64,000 nucleotides of DNA from the NCBI GenBank assembly GCA_958298945.1, contig OY282606.1, forward strand, positions 48,559,920 through 48,623,919. The letters are read 5' to 3'. The position numbers and the translations under genes are program-made. Source of the DNA: Atherix ibis. Its lineage: Eukaryota > Arthropoda > Insecta > Diptera > Athericidae. This document shows, piece after piece, positions 23,400 to 34,556 of this stretch; positions within the stretch are counted from its first letter, which is position 1, and each line of letters begins with the position of its first letter. The notes beneath the pieces were generated by a model. The model was given only the letters and a program-made list of their open reading frames with translations. It ran no database searches and had not been told where the DNA came from.

Positions 23400-24180
23400 C
23401 ACTGACTGCCTTCTTGTGGGTCTCTGACGCCACCCGCTTCTGGGACTGGTGTTGATTTCCCAGATTATAGCTTGATGATCGGTATTTGTGAACTCTTCAT
23501 CGACCTTCCATTCGCAACCCCTTTTTGTTAGGACACTGCTAATGAACGTCAGGTCGATAATGGAGTTCGCGGCGCCTTTGCGATAGGTGCTCGCAGTTCC
23601 CTCATTCATGAGAGTGAGGTTTAGTGTCGAGAAAGCCTCTTGCAAGGCTTCACCTCTTCTGTCCGTATCACGGCTGCCCCATTCAATGGACCAGGCATTG
23701 AAGTCTCCGGCGATAACGACCGGGTTATGTCTTCTCACGTCCTCTGCGAGAGTGTCCAGGAAGTCCTCGAACATGTCAATCGGTGCACTCGGTGGAGTAT
23801 AGCAATTATACAGGTGCACCCCTCCAATCTTGGCCCTGACAAACCATGAGGTGGGGTTAGTTGGTAGCTGTTCGAAAGGCAGTCTACCGCATGCCCATAT
23901 TGCTGCCTTTTTTGTGCTGTCTGAAACCCATGGTTGGGTGTCAAGGTTGTCATACTGCTCGCACAGCATAGCCACGTCAACGTTCAGTTCTCTGACTCGC
24001 TGTGTCAGCAAGTCTTGGGCTGCCCTGCAGTAGTTGAGATTAAGTTGTAGCACTCTTATTTTCTGCACTCTGGACAGCTCTTCTCGCATTTTGGAAGATG
24101 GGACATTTCCATCCACCGGCTGTATGGTTACAGTCACTCTTTGGGTTCTTCCCCCTGCAGAGGATGCAGTTGGGAGGCTC
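23400..24180 (-). pseudogene. R1-clade LINE endonuclease region
   Basis: Within the R1-clade element, this frame encodes an apurinic/apyrimidinic-like endonuclease of the type that nicks the target DNA for target-primed reverse transcription. Active-site blocks are visible: Asn in LQLNLNYCRA, Glu in VAMLCEQYDN, Asp and Asn in AGDFNAWS, and a terminal Asp-His in NTDHQAI. It reads open through the whole domain, then runs into the deletion junction instead of into RT. Confidence 0.78.
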
Positions 24181-24568
24181 CTTGCACGTTGGTGCGTTGT
24201 GCTCTTCTTGTCCGCATCTAAAGCAGGTCCTGCTGCGGTCCGCTCTCTTCCTGCAATCAAGAGCTTTGTGGCCAAAATGCCAGCACTTGAAGCATCTGCA
24301 TGGCAATATTTTCTCCCACTACCTCTTCTTTAGTTGCCCATTCGTCCAGGTCCCTGACTTCTATTTCCGACTCCGGAATCCTCATCTCTATTGTCGCTTC
24401 ATCCTTGAGTGACTCCCTAATGGTCGCCCGGTAGGTCTCCATCTTCTTCTCTTCAGTTTTCCCAAACATAATCAGCAGATTGCCTCCTGCCGTCCGTCTG
24501 ACTGTTTTGACTTTCTCCCCGATGTCTTTCAAAGCGGGGTCTGCCTTCACCTTCACATCTGTGTGGTT

Positions 24569-26945
24569 AACTATCATGCGCATGTAGGACTGTTGACATT
24601 TATTCCTTATAATGTGAAAGACATAAAAAAAATGTTGGAAGAAATAGACGCCAAGCGGATGGTATGGATGATGCAGAATAAGAATGCAAAGATAGATTTG
24701 ATTCTCTCAGTTCACTTCTCGGAAGTGAATCAAATCTGATAATATGGCACTGCGCGAGAGGTTTGGCTTTAACTGGAATAAGGCGACAATGTAAATAAGC
24801 ACAAATCGATATTCTTTGGTACTGTAGGCAGACTCGGTGATGTGGACGTAAATATAAATGGCGATCTACTCAGCATTCTGATAATTCGCAGTCTGCTATA
24901 GAGGGCCGCGACAATTGTCCTAGTGCTGTGACGATGTAGGTGAAGATTCTAAAAGAAAACGAAGCTTGTAAGAAGGGAATTTAAAGCGTTTTTGCAGCCA
25001 TAGCAGTTGATAACAAGAATCCGTGCCACAATCGTTCCAGGAGAGAAATGAGTCATCCAAACCAAATCGAATAAAGATACTTCATGTGGAAGAAAGTCCA
25101 GGAAGAAAGTGCAAGAGGAGTCAGGGAAAGTCGGGGATTGACTACCAATATTGTTGTCGATGCATACCGCGTGAATAGCGTCAACAATGAATGCTTCACT
25201 TTAAGAATCGAACTAAGGGTTAGATACTGGGTAGAGGTGGTACCGTCCATTTATGTGGTGATGAAAAGCAGTTTAATAATGAGTGAATTTTCAGAACTGA
25301 AATTAAGTCTAGCGAACAAAGCGTCAGCTTAAATGAAAAGCAAATTTAAGTAGCGATTGACTAAAATAAAATTTCATGATATTTTCTCGTATAATAAAAT
25401 TTCATGATAGGTTATATTCGCCGACCTGAGAAATAATTTGATTTAAGTGGCAATCATCACCAACAAAATCCATGAGCTTAAGAAAATTCGTGATCGAAGA
25501 TAGCAAAGGCATTCTTTTTTATGTTCGAGAAAATGCCGAATGCATGGTTGTGCAATCTAAGTATTCCCAATTATTGAAGTGGCACGTAAAATTGAATCAT
25601 TAAAACGCCAAGGGCTCATTGAAGCTGATTCAAAGTGGTGTGCTGCCTTCTATTCATACGTCAGATGCTGAAAAATTATCAAATTATAAGACTTGTATGT
25701 TACGAAGGGAAATATGACCGCGTTACTTTTTGTAAACGGACCAGTACCATGCACAGAGAAGGAAAATATTGTATTTGGTACATTTAGAACAAAAACTCTA
25801 GGACATGCTAAATACTTTGTTACTTTTATCGGTGATGAAATGGTCTAATCTCTATAAAAAAATGGCCAAAAACAATTAGGCAAACAATATTTGACAATTT
25901 GGCAACAGTGTAATGTCCATGTTTGAGAAGTACCTCGCTCTTCAGGGAATTGAGCGACGGCTAACGAATCCTCGTAATCTTAAGCAGAATGGAGTTTGCG
26001 AGTAAATGAAGTGCCCGGTATGAGATATTTAGTGTTACAATCGTGGGTGAGTGCATGTATTTGGCCAGAAGCCATTGCTACAGCGTGTTATCTTTGCAGC
26101 CGCTGTCCTATAAATATTTTGAAACGTGGCGTTCGTTTTGAATTGCAGATTAGAAATTAAATGACGATCGATAACCTAATGACTTTTAGGTCAAGGGTAC
26201 GGGTCCTTGATAAAAATCTTAATAAGGATAAACTCACGCAGAGGAGGCCTGCGTTGTCAAATTCATCGAAGAAATACGGAAGTTTCTATACAGAGTCAAC
26301 GAAATTATCGGGCTAATCACATCAATTATAAAAACTAAATCTGGTGAAGCGAAAACTCCAAAGTTTGCCGAGTTCTCGCCTTTAAAGAAGACTGTTTGTC
26401 AAAAAAATCGTCAGGTTACTTCAAATATGAGAATGAATCCTGAAGAAGTTCAAGTAATAAAACAGAGAAGACCCCGTTTTTTGCATACTGGAATCTGACA
26501 GCAACCAAGAAAGCTATTGAATTCAAACACTGAAGGTCAGAGTATTGAAATTGACTTTGAAAAAGATGTGTTTACTGGTGTTGCTGAAGTCAGCCTTAAA
26601 GAGTCCTTCAATGGGGAAGCATCTGAAACAAAAGGAAGGACGCGATTGAATATCAAATGATGAAATACATGGTCAAATATATAGGAAATACATGGTCGCA
26701 AAAGCAAAAAACTGTAGCCTTATCATTATATAGACAATCATGGTGCTAAGTGCGTGGCCAAGAATTATGTGTTCCATGCTAGAAAAAAAACATATTGATA
26801 TTAAGTATTATTTTACCTGAGATTCCTTATAAGCCTAGAAGATATTGTTAGAATACGATACTACTAAAAATATGGTTAGAAACATTTCAACAAAATGCAT
26901 GCCTGGAACTGGCCATGAGAAGTTCCGCGATGAATTTGGTCCCAG
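24569..26945 (+). pseudogene. Ty1/copia-type retrotransposon remnant (gag to RNase H)
   Basis: Copia pol order is preserved despite many stops: gag C-terminal block SAIEGRDNCPSAVT (near 24900); protease-downstream block HLCGDEKQFNN...EFSELKLSLANKASA (25240-25330); pre-integrase and integrase blocks CYEGKYDRVTFCKRTS and FRTKTLGHAKYFVTFI, where the expected following Asp reads Gly; then RLTNPRNLKQNGVCE and CIWPEAIATACYLCSRCP (25960-26110). RNase H residues SQKQKTVALS lie near 26700 and a terminal block NISTKCMP..GHEKFRDEFG ends at about 26945. The large deletion between integrase and RNase H removes most of RT. LTRs were not identified. Confidence 0.7.
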
Positions 26946-26985
26946 TGCTGCGTGCTAGCATATTTTTCTTATGGTTTGAGAGGGT

Positions 26986-27750
26986 GTGTTGATTGATAGC
27001 ACAGTCAGTTAGCCCTCTAGGTAGCACAGTCGCCAGCCCCGGTAGCACAGTCAATAGCGTGCTGGGACTACCAGCCAAAGGGTCGTGGGTTCGAATCCCA
27101 CTGTAGAAGCATGGTCCTACGCTAATTTACCTCACCGCTTTACTTTCTATTCTACTTCCATTCCCTTATCCTTTCCATTTCCCGTACCGGACCATTAGGC
27201 CATTAATGGCTGGGTCGGACCATCAGACCGCTTGAGCAGATGGATGCGAAAGCGTCTGGCGAGGTCTGGTCCCGTTAACAAAAATAGGTATAGGTATAGG
27301 TAGCACAGTCGATAGCGTGCTGGGCTACCAACCAGAGGGACGTGGGTTCGATTCCCATTTGCAGCAACAGGGTCCTCTCCTTCCTACGCTAATTACCTAC
27401 CGCTTTACTATTTATTCTTCTTTCATTTCCTTATCCCTTACCCTTTCCTTTCGGACCATCAGACCGCCTGAGCAGATGGATGCAAAATAGCGTCTAGCGA
27501 GGTCTGCTGGCCCGTTAACAAAACAAACAAACAAACAATGATAGCACAGTCATTAGCGCGTTGGACTATTATCGAAGGGGTTGTGAGTTCAAATCTTACG
27601 CTTAGTACCTATCACAACTTTCATTTCTTTTCATAGCATTTCATTTTATTTCCTTATCCCTTATCATATCCTTGTAGTATCATAACGGAACTTAATTTGA
27701 TCTAAGTGTGTCCGACTGAAACAGCGGACAGCCACCTTAAACAAATAAAC
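26986..27750 (+). repeat. Cluster of tRNA-derived SINEs with stacked heads
   Basis: Three SINE bodies lie head-to-tail, starting at about 27041, 27299 and 27539. Each begins with a tRNA-like (g/t)agcacagtc.(a)tagcg.g box-A region and a box B (gggttcgaatccc, gggttcgattccc, gagttcaaatctt). The first two share a body with gaccgcttgagcagatggatgc and the tail gcccgttaacaaaa, and the second ends in (aaac)n. The third body diverges. Two extra head fragments precede the first at about 26996 and 27020. The cluster sits at the end of the copia remnant. Related copies are at 7230, 43480 and 63426. Confidence 0.78.
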
Positions 27751-27803
27751 AAGCATTCCTGTCTAGCATACGTCCATCGAGGACTGTCCAAATTGATTAC
27801 TTA

Positions 27804-28645
27804 CGAGGTCTGTTCAAAAAGTATCGTGAATTTTGTGTTTTTTCAAAAATTATTTATTTATTCATGAATATCTATTTTGTCCCCTTCAAAGTAATCCCCA
27901 CCAGATATTATACACTTGGCCCAACGTTTTTTCCAATCCTCAAAGCACTTCAAAAAATCATTTTTTGTGATCTTGTTCAGAAAAGACGGTATCCTTCGAT
28001 ACCGTCTTTATCTACTCAATGGTAGATCTGGGGAATACGGTGGCTGCGGCATTATTAGTGTGTTGTTTTTGGCCAAAAATGGCAAAAGCCAATTTTTGTT
28101 CTTCCACAAATCCGGGCGTTTCTGGCGGATTACTTCGAGCAACTTGCGCATAACTTGCAGCTAATATTCCTTATTGACCGCTCTACCATGTGGCAAGAAC
28201 TCATGATGCACCACGCCCCTCCAATTGAAGAAAACTGTAATCAAAACCTTCACATTCGACCGAACTTAGCGCTTTTTTCGGTCTTAGCTCGTGCGGTAGC
28301 TTCCATTGGGATGATAGATCTTTGGTTTCCACGTCATAACCATAAACCCAAGATTCGTCACCAGTTATTACCCTCTGGAGCAAATTTGGGTCATCGCGAA
28401 CAGAGTCCAACAGCTCCTTAGCAATGTTAATGCGATGCTGTTTTTGGTCGAAATTGAGCAAAAATTGAAGACGAGCCAAAACACGTGCAAGCAAAGCAGC
28501 TGTCAAAAATTAACTGAACATTCAAAATGGCTGAACTTGTCGGCATAAGTGAGAGACTGAGTACGAACATAACGAAAAAATCAAAAATCAAATATACGCA
28601 ACCCGCGCAAATTTAAAATTCGTGATACTTTTTGAACAGACCTCT
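27804..28645 (-). mobile_element. Mariner (family C) internally deleted copy with small hairpin
   Basis: The termini cgaggtctgttcaaaaagta and its reverse complement are flanked by TA (27802-27803, 28646-28647). On the minus strand, RVITGDESWVYGYDVETKD (first catalytic Asp) and WKLPHELRPKKA are readable near 28300-28440. The core around the second Asp and the N-terminal domain are deleted or frameshifted. A perfect 12-bp hairpin (aaagacggtatc, loop cttc) at 27982-28009 replaces transposase sequence. It is non-autonomous. Confidence 0.85.
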
Positions 28646-28779
28646 TATAATGCGAAATATCTTCTTTTTTGGTTTCATTCGTCCGTTCACACCAACATAT
28701 TTTATGATCAAATCAATCTTGTAGATCAAACCTCCATTTTTCCTAAAATTCATTTTTTGTTATTGATTTTTTGCTCTCA

Positions 28780-29680
28780 TTTTTGTGTTAAAAAACTGAA
28801 GAAAAATGTTAAACTACATATTAGCCCTTCTAATCAAAATTTATTTCTCTGATACTAGTCGCAATCCTCCTCGATTACGCTCGAGATGTCTGTGCCTTAT
28901 TTAGGTTTTGGCAGAAAACCAATTTTTCCCGATCGCGATACCGTAATTTTTTGGCATTCAATATTCACTCGGTTCTTCAAATGTCAGGAAGTTTTGAGTG
29001 CAAGGCCGTTATTTTGTTCCCTCTGATGTTTAGCGCTGACCAAATTTTCTAAACTTCAACAACTGCTTCAGTCAAGGTCGCGGTAAAGTACCCTATTAAC
29101 ACTCAGCTGATCTATTTTATTAAATTTAAAAGCTCCCGATTATGTCATAAGTAACTCCCATTGTAAAGGTTGTAACTTTTCTTAGAGGTCTTTCTCACTC
29201 GGCACCTAGTTTTTCAAATATCAACGACTCTTAATCCCAAGACCCTGAATATTTTTTCATCTTTTTTACTTTTGACACTAAGCTTTTTTTCAAATGTAAA
29301 TAACTCCTACTGGCAAGGTCGTGTTTTTTTGCGAGGTCGTAAATTTTTTCGTTTCATTTATATTTGGCGCTGATCTAATTTTTTAAATGTTAATAACCCC
29401 CAATTCCGAGGGGGATTATTTTTTTCCTATTTTTTACATTCTCCCGAGTAGACAACTACCGATAGCTTGACGGTTTTTTTTTGGTTTTATATACGTTTGA
29501 CGTTGACCTAATTTTTCAAACATCAGCAACTTCTGATCCCGGTCATTATGTTTTTCACATTTTATTCAAATTTGGTGCTCAATTCCTTTTCAACAGTAAA
29601 CAACATTCCAATTGCAAGGTCTTGATTTTTTTGTTTTATTTACGTTCGGTTACAATCCCATCGAAAACCAAAATTCTATC
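28780..29680. repeat. Degenerate ~75-bp repeat locus 2
   Basis: About ten poorly conserved units share the core ttggcgctgacctaattttt, then tcaaat.tcagcaact, then ccgattgcaaggtcgt and a T-rich stretch. The first half is similar to 18545-18910. No coding or RNA-gene signal. Unit length drifts between roughly 65 and 85 bp. Confidence 0.65.
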
Positions 29681-29689
29681 ATTATTTTA

Positions 29690-31275
29690 TCATAAATATA
29701 ACTTTAAAAGTTTGCCCTTTAAATATGCTGATTTTATTTTACTATTTTGTATAGTGACCCTATTAGTAACTGGTTTGTTTCCACTTCATTCGCAGTCAAA
29801 GTCAATTTATGTTCTGCTTATTGACGCATATAAATATGAGTAATTTGGTTTACTGGTAGCTGAGGGTGTAAAATTTAATAATATTGTTAACTCATATTTG
29901 ATAAGTTCTTTTTTGTTTGTATGTCATGTTAGTAAATATTATTCACGCTATATTGCGGGAGTATTATCAGTCGACAAACACATGTTTAGGCACTTGTACT
30001 CGTATCACTTCGTTTTATGGGAATTTGTTGATGGTGTAAACGCTTTAGATTGGACAATTCCATTCTCATGTACTCATGTCACCAAACATGAAATGCAATT
30101 AATTACGACAAGATGCTATTCAGGTAGGTGACAGAACGTAAATCGATACCACTTAAAACGACTAAATCGATAGACGATTCATTAAATTGTTGTCACAACT
30201 GAAAACGGGTGGGCCATTTTACGAAAAAACCATCAGAATTTATATTATTCCTTCACAATTTTGTTTGGTTGGAAAAATAGTCTCTCATATATCGACGAGG
30301 GCATATACCGAACTAAGCCTGTAAATCATCTTTTTTTTTGGGCATTTTTTTTTGCAATTTATAAACATCCTAGCGCATATATATGAATAAATGCGATGTG
30401 TTTTTTATAGAAAAAAAAATGTTGCATTTTTCATCCAAGCGTGAATGTTTTAAATTAACCAAAATAAAAAGATCCTTCGTCCTGATTTTTCGAAATAATT
30501 GGTTTAAATGAAAACTTTTGCTTCCTCTACCGGCAAATGTGCAGAATTAATTTATCCGTTTTTTTTCGATTAAACAATTTGTACGATATAGTAAAAACTC
30601 CAAGTTTCCTGCAATATTATTTTCTGCCATGTGAAATATTTTTTTAAAAAAACCACTGTAATATGATTTTGTTTATTTAGTGAAATTTTAAAAATTTTCA
30701 AGGACTAATTATAATTTTTTTTTTTACTGAAACTATATTATTAAACAAAGTTAAAAGTCGAACATATGAAAAAAAATTGTTTATATTTACTAGAAGGAGA
30801 AAATTTATAATGAAATTTTCACGGAGCTGCATGGGGAAATATATTTTTATTATAAAATTAAGGATTGAATTGGGATTAGGAAGGGGTACAAAAACAATTA
30901 TTGAGCCCTTGAGTATCTTAAGGTTATAAAAATTTAGGAACTCCGCACATTTAAATATAAGTTGGCAAGGTTTAAGCGCATGCTATGAAGAATAATTCAG
31001 ATCAAACCATGTTGTCTTGGTCCATCGATCTTCATTTTCAATTTCGGCTTCAACTTCGTTTGATGGAAGCGTCGCATGATGAAGATCTTTTACTCGGAAC
31101 TTCCATCAGATAAATAAATTCTTAGTTCGATCATTTCTTCGTTCGTTCGATATTTCATCGAAATAAGACTATTCTTAAGTCGAACAAAAATTTGATCGAA
31201 AAATACCCCACGTAGGCTACGGTTAATGAAATTTTTTTACGAGATGTGATGGAACAGTAATAAGACTTGTATTAC
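29690..31275. other. AT-rich stretch without recognisable genes
   Basis: The open frames (for example 29898-30131) have no family features. No RNA gene or terminal repeat was recognised. Confidence 0.45.
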
Positions 31276-31276
31276 T

Positions 31277-32533
31277 GAGAGGGTTGTTCAATAAGTCCTT
31301 AGAAAATCTAAAAAATTGCGCTCGTAGTGTCGGTAAAGATTTTTTTTGTACTTTTTTTGTAAGTAACATTATCAACAGGAAAGCTGTCAAAATTTCAGCT
31401 CGATCCATAGCGTAGGTCAATTTCTATCGTCGAGTAAAGTTAACGACATTTATTTGTGCATAACAATGGAAAAAAGCAAGTTTAGGACTGTCATCAAACA
31501 TCTCCATTTGAAAGGCTTAAGCCCGAAAGAAATCAAAGCCGAGTTGGATGCAGTTCATGGCACATCTGCACCTGTGTTTGCGACGGTTTACAATTGGGTG
31601 AATGAATTTAAACGTGGCCGTTCATCCACAAAAGATGAACATCGTTCAGGACGCCCAGTTGAGGTGTCTACTCCTGAAATCATCGACAAAATCTACGATC
31701 TGATTTTGAACGATCGGCGAATTAAAGTGCGCGAATTAGTTGAGGCCACGGGCATATCATTAGGTACAATCGCTTCAATTTTGCACGAAAAATTGTCTGT
31801 GAAAAAAATTTCGGCAAGATGGGTGCCGCGTTTGCTCTCAGAGGAGAATAAGCGCAATCGTGTAGTGGACTCAGAGGCTATGTTGGTACTCTTTCATCGC
31901 AATCCTGCCGAATTCCTTCGTCGATATGTCACTGTGGACGAAACCTGGATACACTACTACACTCCAGAAACGAAGAGACAGTCATCACAGTGGATTTTCA
32001 AGGGTGAACGGGCTCCGAAGAAGGCAAAAACTGTGCCATCGGCCGGCAAGGTGATGGCCACGGTCTTTTGGGATTCGCAGGGCATCATTTTATCGACTAC
32101 TTGGAAAAAGGGAGAACAATAACAGGAGCGTATTACGCGTCGTTATTGCAACGGTTGAGCGAGGACATCACAGAGAAACGCCCACATCTGAAGAAGAAAA
32201 AAATCCTCTTGCATCAGGACAACACGCGCATTGTCAATGGACAATGCGCATGTGCACACCTGCGCTGTTTCCATGGCCAAAATTGTGGAATTGTTGCAGC
32301 ATCCCGCTTATTCACCAGATTTGGCCCCAAGTGACTTTTTTCTTTTCCCCAATCTGAAGAAATGGCTTGGCGGACGACGGGTCACTTCCAACGAGGACGT
32401 CATTGCTCAAACGGATGAGTATTTTGCAGAACTTCCGAAATCCTATTTTTTGAGTATGTTGAAATATAAATTTTTTTTTTTTTAAAAACCGTTTTTTTCC
32501 ATCTTTTTCTAAGGACTTATTGAACGACCCTCG
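31277..32533 (+). mobile_element. Mariner (family A) full-length copy with late frameshifts
   Basis: The right terminus is canonical (aacgaccctcg then TA); the left is slightly altered (gagagggttgttcaataag). The transposase starts at 31466 (MEKSKF) and is open for 219 codons through both helix-turn-helix domains, RWVPRLL, VDETWIHYYTPE (first Asp) and VMATVFWDSQG. It then loses one T near 32090 (IILSTTW instead of IIFIDYLEK) and picks up a 22-bp hairpin-forming insertion at about 32226-32249, next to the second catalytic Asp. The third Asp block SPDLAPSDFFLFP and the C-terminus follow. Of the family A copies here it has the longest intact N-terminus. It belongs to the DD34D mariners, mellifera-like by recollection of the family. 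Confidence 0.88.
31466..32122 (+). pseudogene. Mariner transposase, N-terminal 219 codons open
   Basis: DNA-binding half and first catalytic Asp of family A transposase. A first HTH (SPKEIKAELDAVHGTSAP) is followed by a GRPVEVSTPE linker, a second HTH (VRELVEATGISLGTIASIL) and KISARWVPRLL. In an intact enzyme these bind the terminal repeats and cut at TA sites. Here the frame shifts before the second Asp. A truncated protein with only the DNA-binding half could still be made and might compete for terminal repeats; that is inference. Confidence 0.75.
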
Positions 32534-33690
32534 TACTTACTTTTCTCACATAGCTTGTACGATAGTCACTCCTGGACGTGTAGAAGAAGCTGCAATCTCG
32601 TCCGGTAATCATGCGATACTCTAGAACGGGATAATTGAAGATGTGTCTTTGTAGTGCTATACAAAAAAATCTAAAATAGAAATTTGGAGCAACGATATGC
32701 CATTAAATTTTGTGTAAGGATTTGTAAATCCGTGAGTTTGACTTAGAAAAAGTCGCAACGAGCCTATATTTTCTCGAGGCACAAAGATTATTTAGGAAAG
32801 CCAAGAAGCAATGGAATACAAATCTCACCCAGAAAGGCCTAAACTGTTGAACATGCGAAACGAGGAAGGTGTTTGTGCATCCAGAACAAAGTGTCAACCA
32901 AGCCTTTTATAAGACAGCCCTTGAAAGGCTTAATAAAAAGACTTCTTCGCGTCAGATCGGACATTGTAGGTACTTGGATGTCTGTCACAGTCTTATTCGG
33001 ACAGCGATTGTGTGTAGACATGTTTTTCGATTTTTGAATTGCTGGAACTCGAAATCTATGTGTATAAATAGATATATTTTTCCATTACTAATATAATGTT
33101 CAATTTTTGGACAATTATTTGTTAGCCACGGCAGTTTGACCTCAAAATACAGATTAGTGCATCAGTGTTGGAGCCTTTCTCTCGCCTCTAACCATCTCCC
33201 TATTAAGAGAAAAACCACGATGGGGAAGAGACTTATGAACTCATCGTGCAAATGTACGAAACAACAGCAACAAGAACGGAAATAGTAACAATAATAATAG
33301 TAACAATAACAACAACAATATCCATAATAAGAAATCCGTAATGATACCAATTAACCAATTTATTAACTTCCCCGCAATTCCCAATAAAACTTTCGATTCC
33401 ACACGCTCCCAAAACCAGATTTGTCCTTTTAAAATCAAATTTGCTCTGAGAAATATAATATCAGGCATTTTTAATATCATTGATTACCATAATTGGTGAT
33501 CTTTTACTAATGACAAAAACCAGAACAAACTTTCCAATTTTCAAGCCCCTTGATATTAATGGTACCAAGATTCTGCTCAGCCTCCACCCTCTATAGAACC
33601 AAGTGAAAGGGACATTTTTTGTAGATGGCCGGGAAACTCGGACTAAGAAACAATCGTAAACAACTTAGCGGAATACAATGTTGTGGGCGC
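32534..33690. other. No recognisable gene
   Basis: Nothing identified apart from a CAA/AAT-rich simple-sequence patch at about 33260-33320 (caacagcaacaagaacg... and aacaataacaacaacaa). Confidence 0.4.
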
Positions 33691-33699
33691 AAGAAAGTT

Positions 33700-33880
33700 T
33701 TGTAACCCCAGAAATGGGGTTGTCTCATTTACCGGCATTGTAGTGCTTACTATTGATGCCTATCATCTTCCATCAAAAGTCATGATACTATTTCATAATT
33801 TCAAAGGGAATAAATACTATCCTAACCCCATGAGCTGCCATAATGTTCGGCTTCTGGATCACACCCAGAAACATTAGAAA
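33700..33880 (+). pseudogene. LINE ORF1 zinc-knuckle fragment (tentative)
   Basis: Translation gives GNKYYPNPMSCHNVRLLDHTQKH, resembling the YxPNPxxCxxCxxxGHTxxxC start of a gag-like zinc knuckle in jockey/CR1-type ORF1. The second Cys of the first pair reads Val. Short and isolated. Confidence 0.4.
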
Positions 33881-34556
33881 GCATTAGAGGTAAGCTTTAA
33901 ATGTGGACTTCAACCGCATACTCACCAGCGATGCATTCATACGTACTGCGTGAACAGTAAGTCTAATATGCACACCTCCGAGAAAAGGAATTATCCGTCA
34001 TATAACGAAAAAAAAATACTAAAAGTTATGATGGACAAAAAGTGATCAATATATCAATCTGAAAAAGCTCATTCATGGTACAAGAAAACAATTCTTTTGC
34101 GGAAGCTTTACGTGCAACATCTCCTCCGTCCCAACCCTGCCGCTTACCATACCGACAGTTCTAATATCCTGTACTATTCCACAGTCTAAATATCGACTTC
34201 CCAACCTAGTATACCAACTCTTTCTCTAAATCCCTACCTCTAAAATCAGTTCCCTTAGAAAAATCATTTAATTTCAAATTCACTAATGCTTAAGCCCGAG
34301 AAGTACCCAATGCAGCAAGTATCCCATCGGAAAAAGTCGCATTGTATATAACAACTAAGAAATCGTTTGCTATACCAAAAATAGAGAGAGAAAATTTAGC
34401 TCGAAGGCTTAAGCCTGCCAAGTCAGGCTCAAAATCCACTAAAGAAACATAATGTTAGTTGCTCAATTGCGATCTTACTTTCAAACAAGGAAAAATCAAT
34501 TTACGGAGCGTTGCTCTATTGCCTCACTCAATGTATCAGAATGCAAATAGCAGACT
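33881..34556. other. No recognisable gene
   Basis: Mixed-composition sequence preceding the R1-clade copy. No family recognised. Confidence 0.35.

Larger units (their letters stand above)
21650..24555 (-). mobile_element. R1-clade LINE, 5'-truncated, with 13-bp target-site duplication
   Basis: The 13-mer catctgtgtggtt lies immediately outside both ends (21637-21649 and 24556-24568), with a T-tract (poly-A on the minus strand) at the 3' end. On the minus strand the order is: ORF1 tail with CCHC knuckles (CFKCWHFGHKALDC, CFRCGQEEHNAPTC); endonuclease (LNLNYCRAAQDLL, VVIAGDFNAWSIEWGS, NTDHQAIIW); RT (FRKGRSTIDALE, MAFADDVAVV); C-terminal zinc motif (CHHCRDVIENAEHVFFQC). The segment between endonuclease and RT is deleted near 23372, at a 15-bp inverted repeat, and frames are broken. 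A second, shorter copy is at 34557-36207. Confidence 0.88.

Noticed and set aside
29898..30131. Possible small secreted or membrane protein ORF
   Set aside because: AT-rich, with no family features, and no splice or codon-use support.
33162..33480. Leu/Tyr/Cys-rich minus ORFs
   Set aside because: They translate a CAA/AAT simple-sequence patch and are not real proteins.
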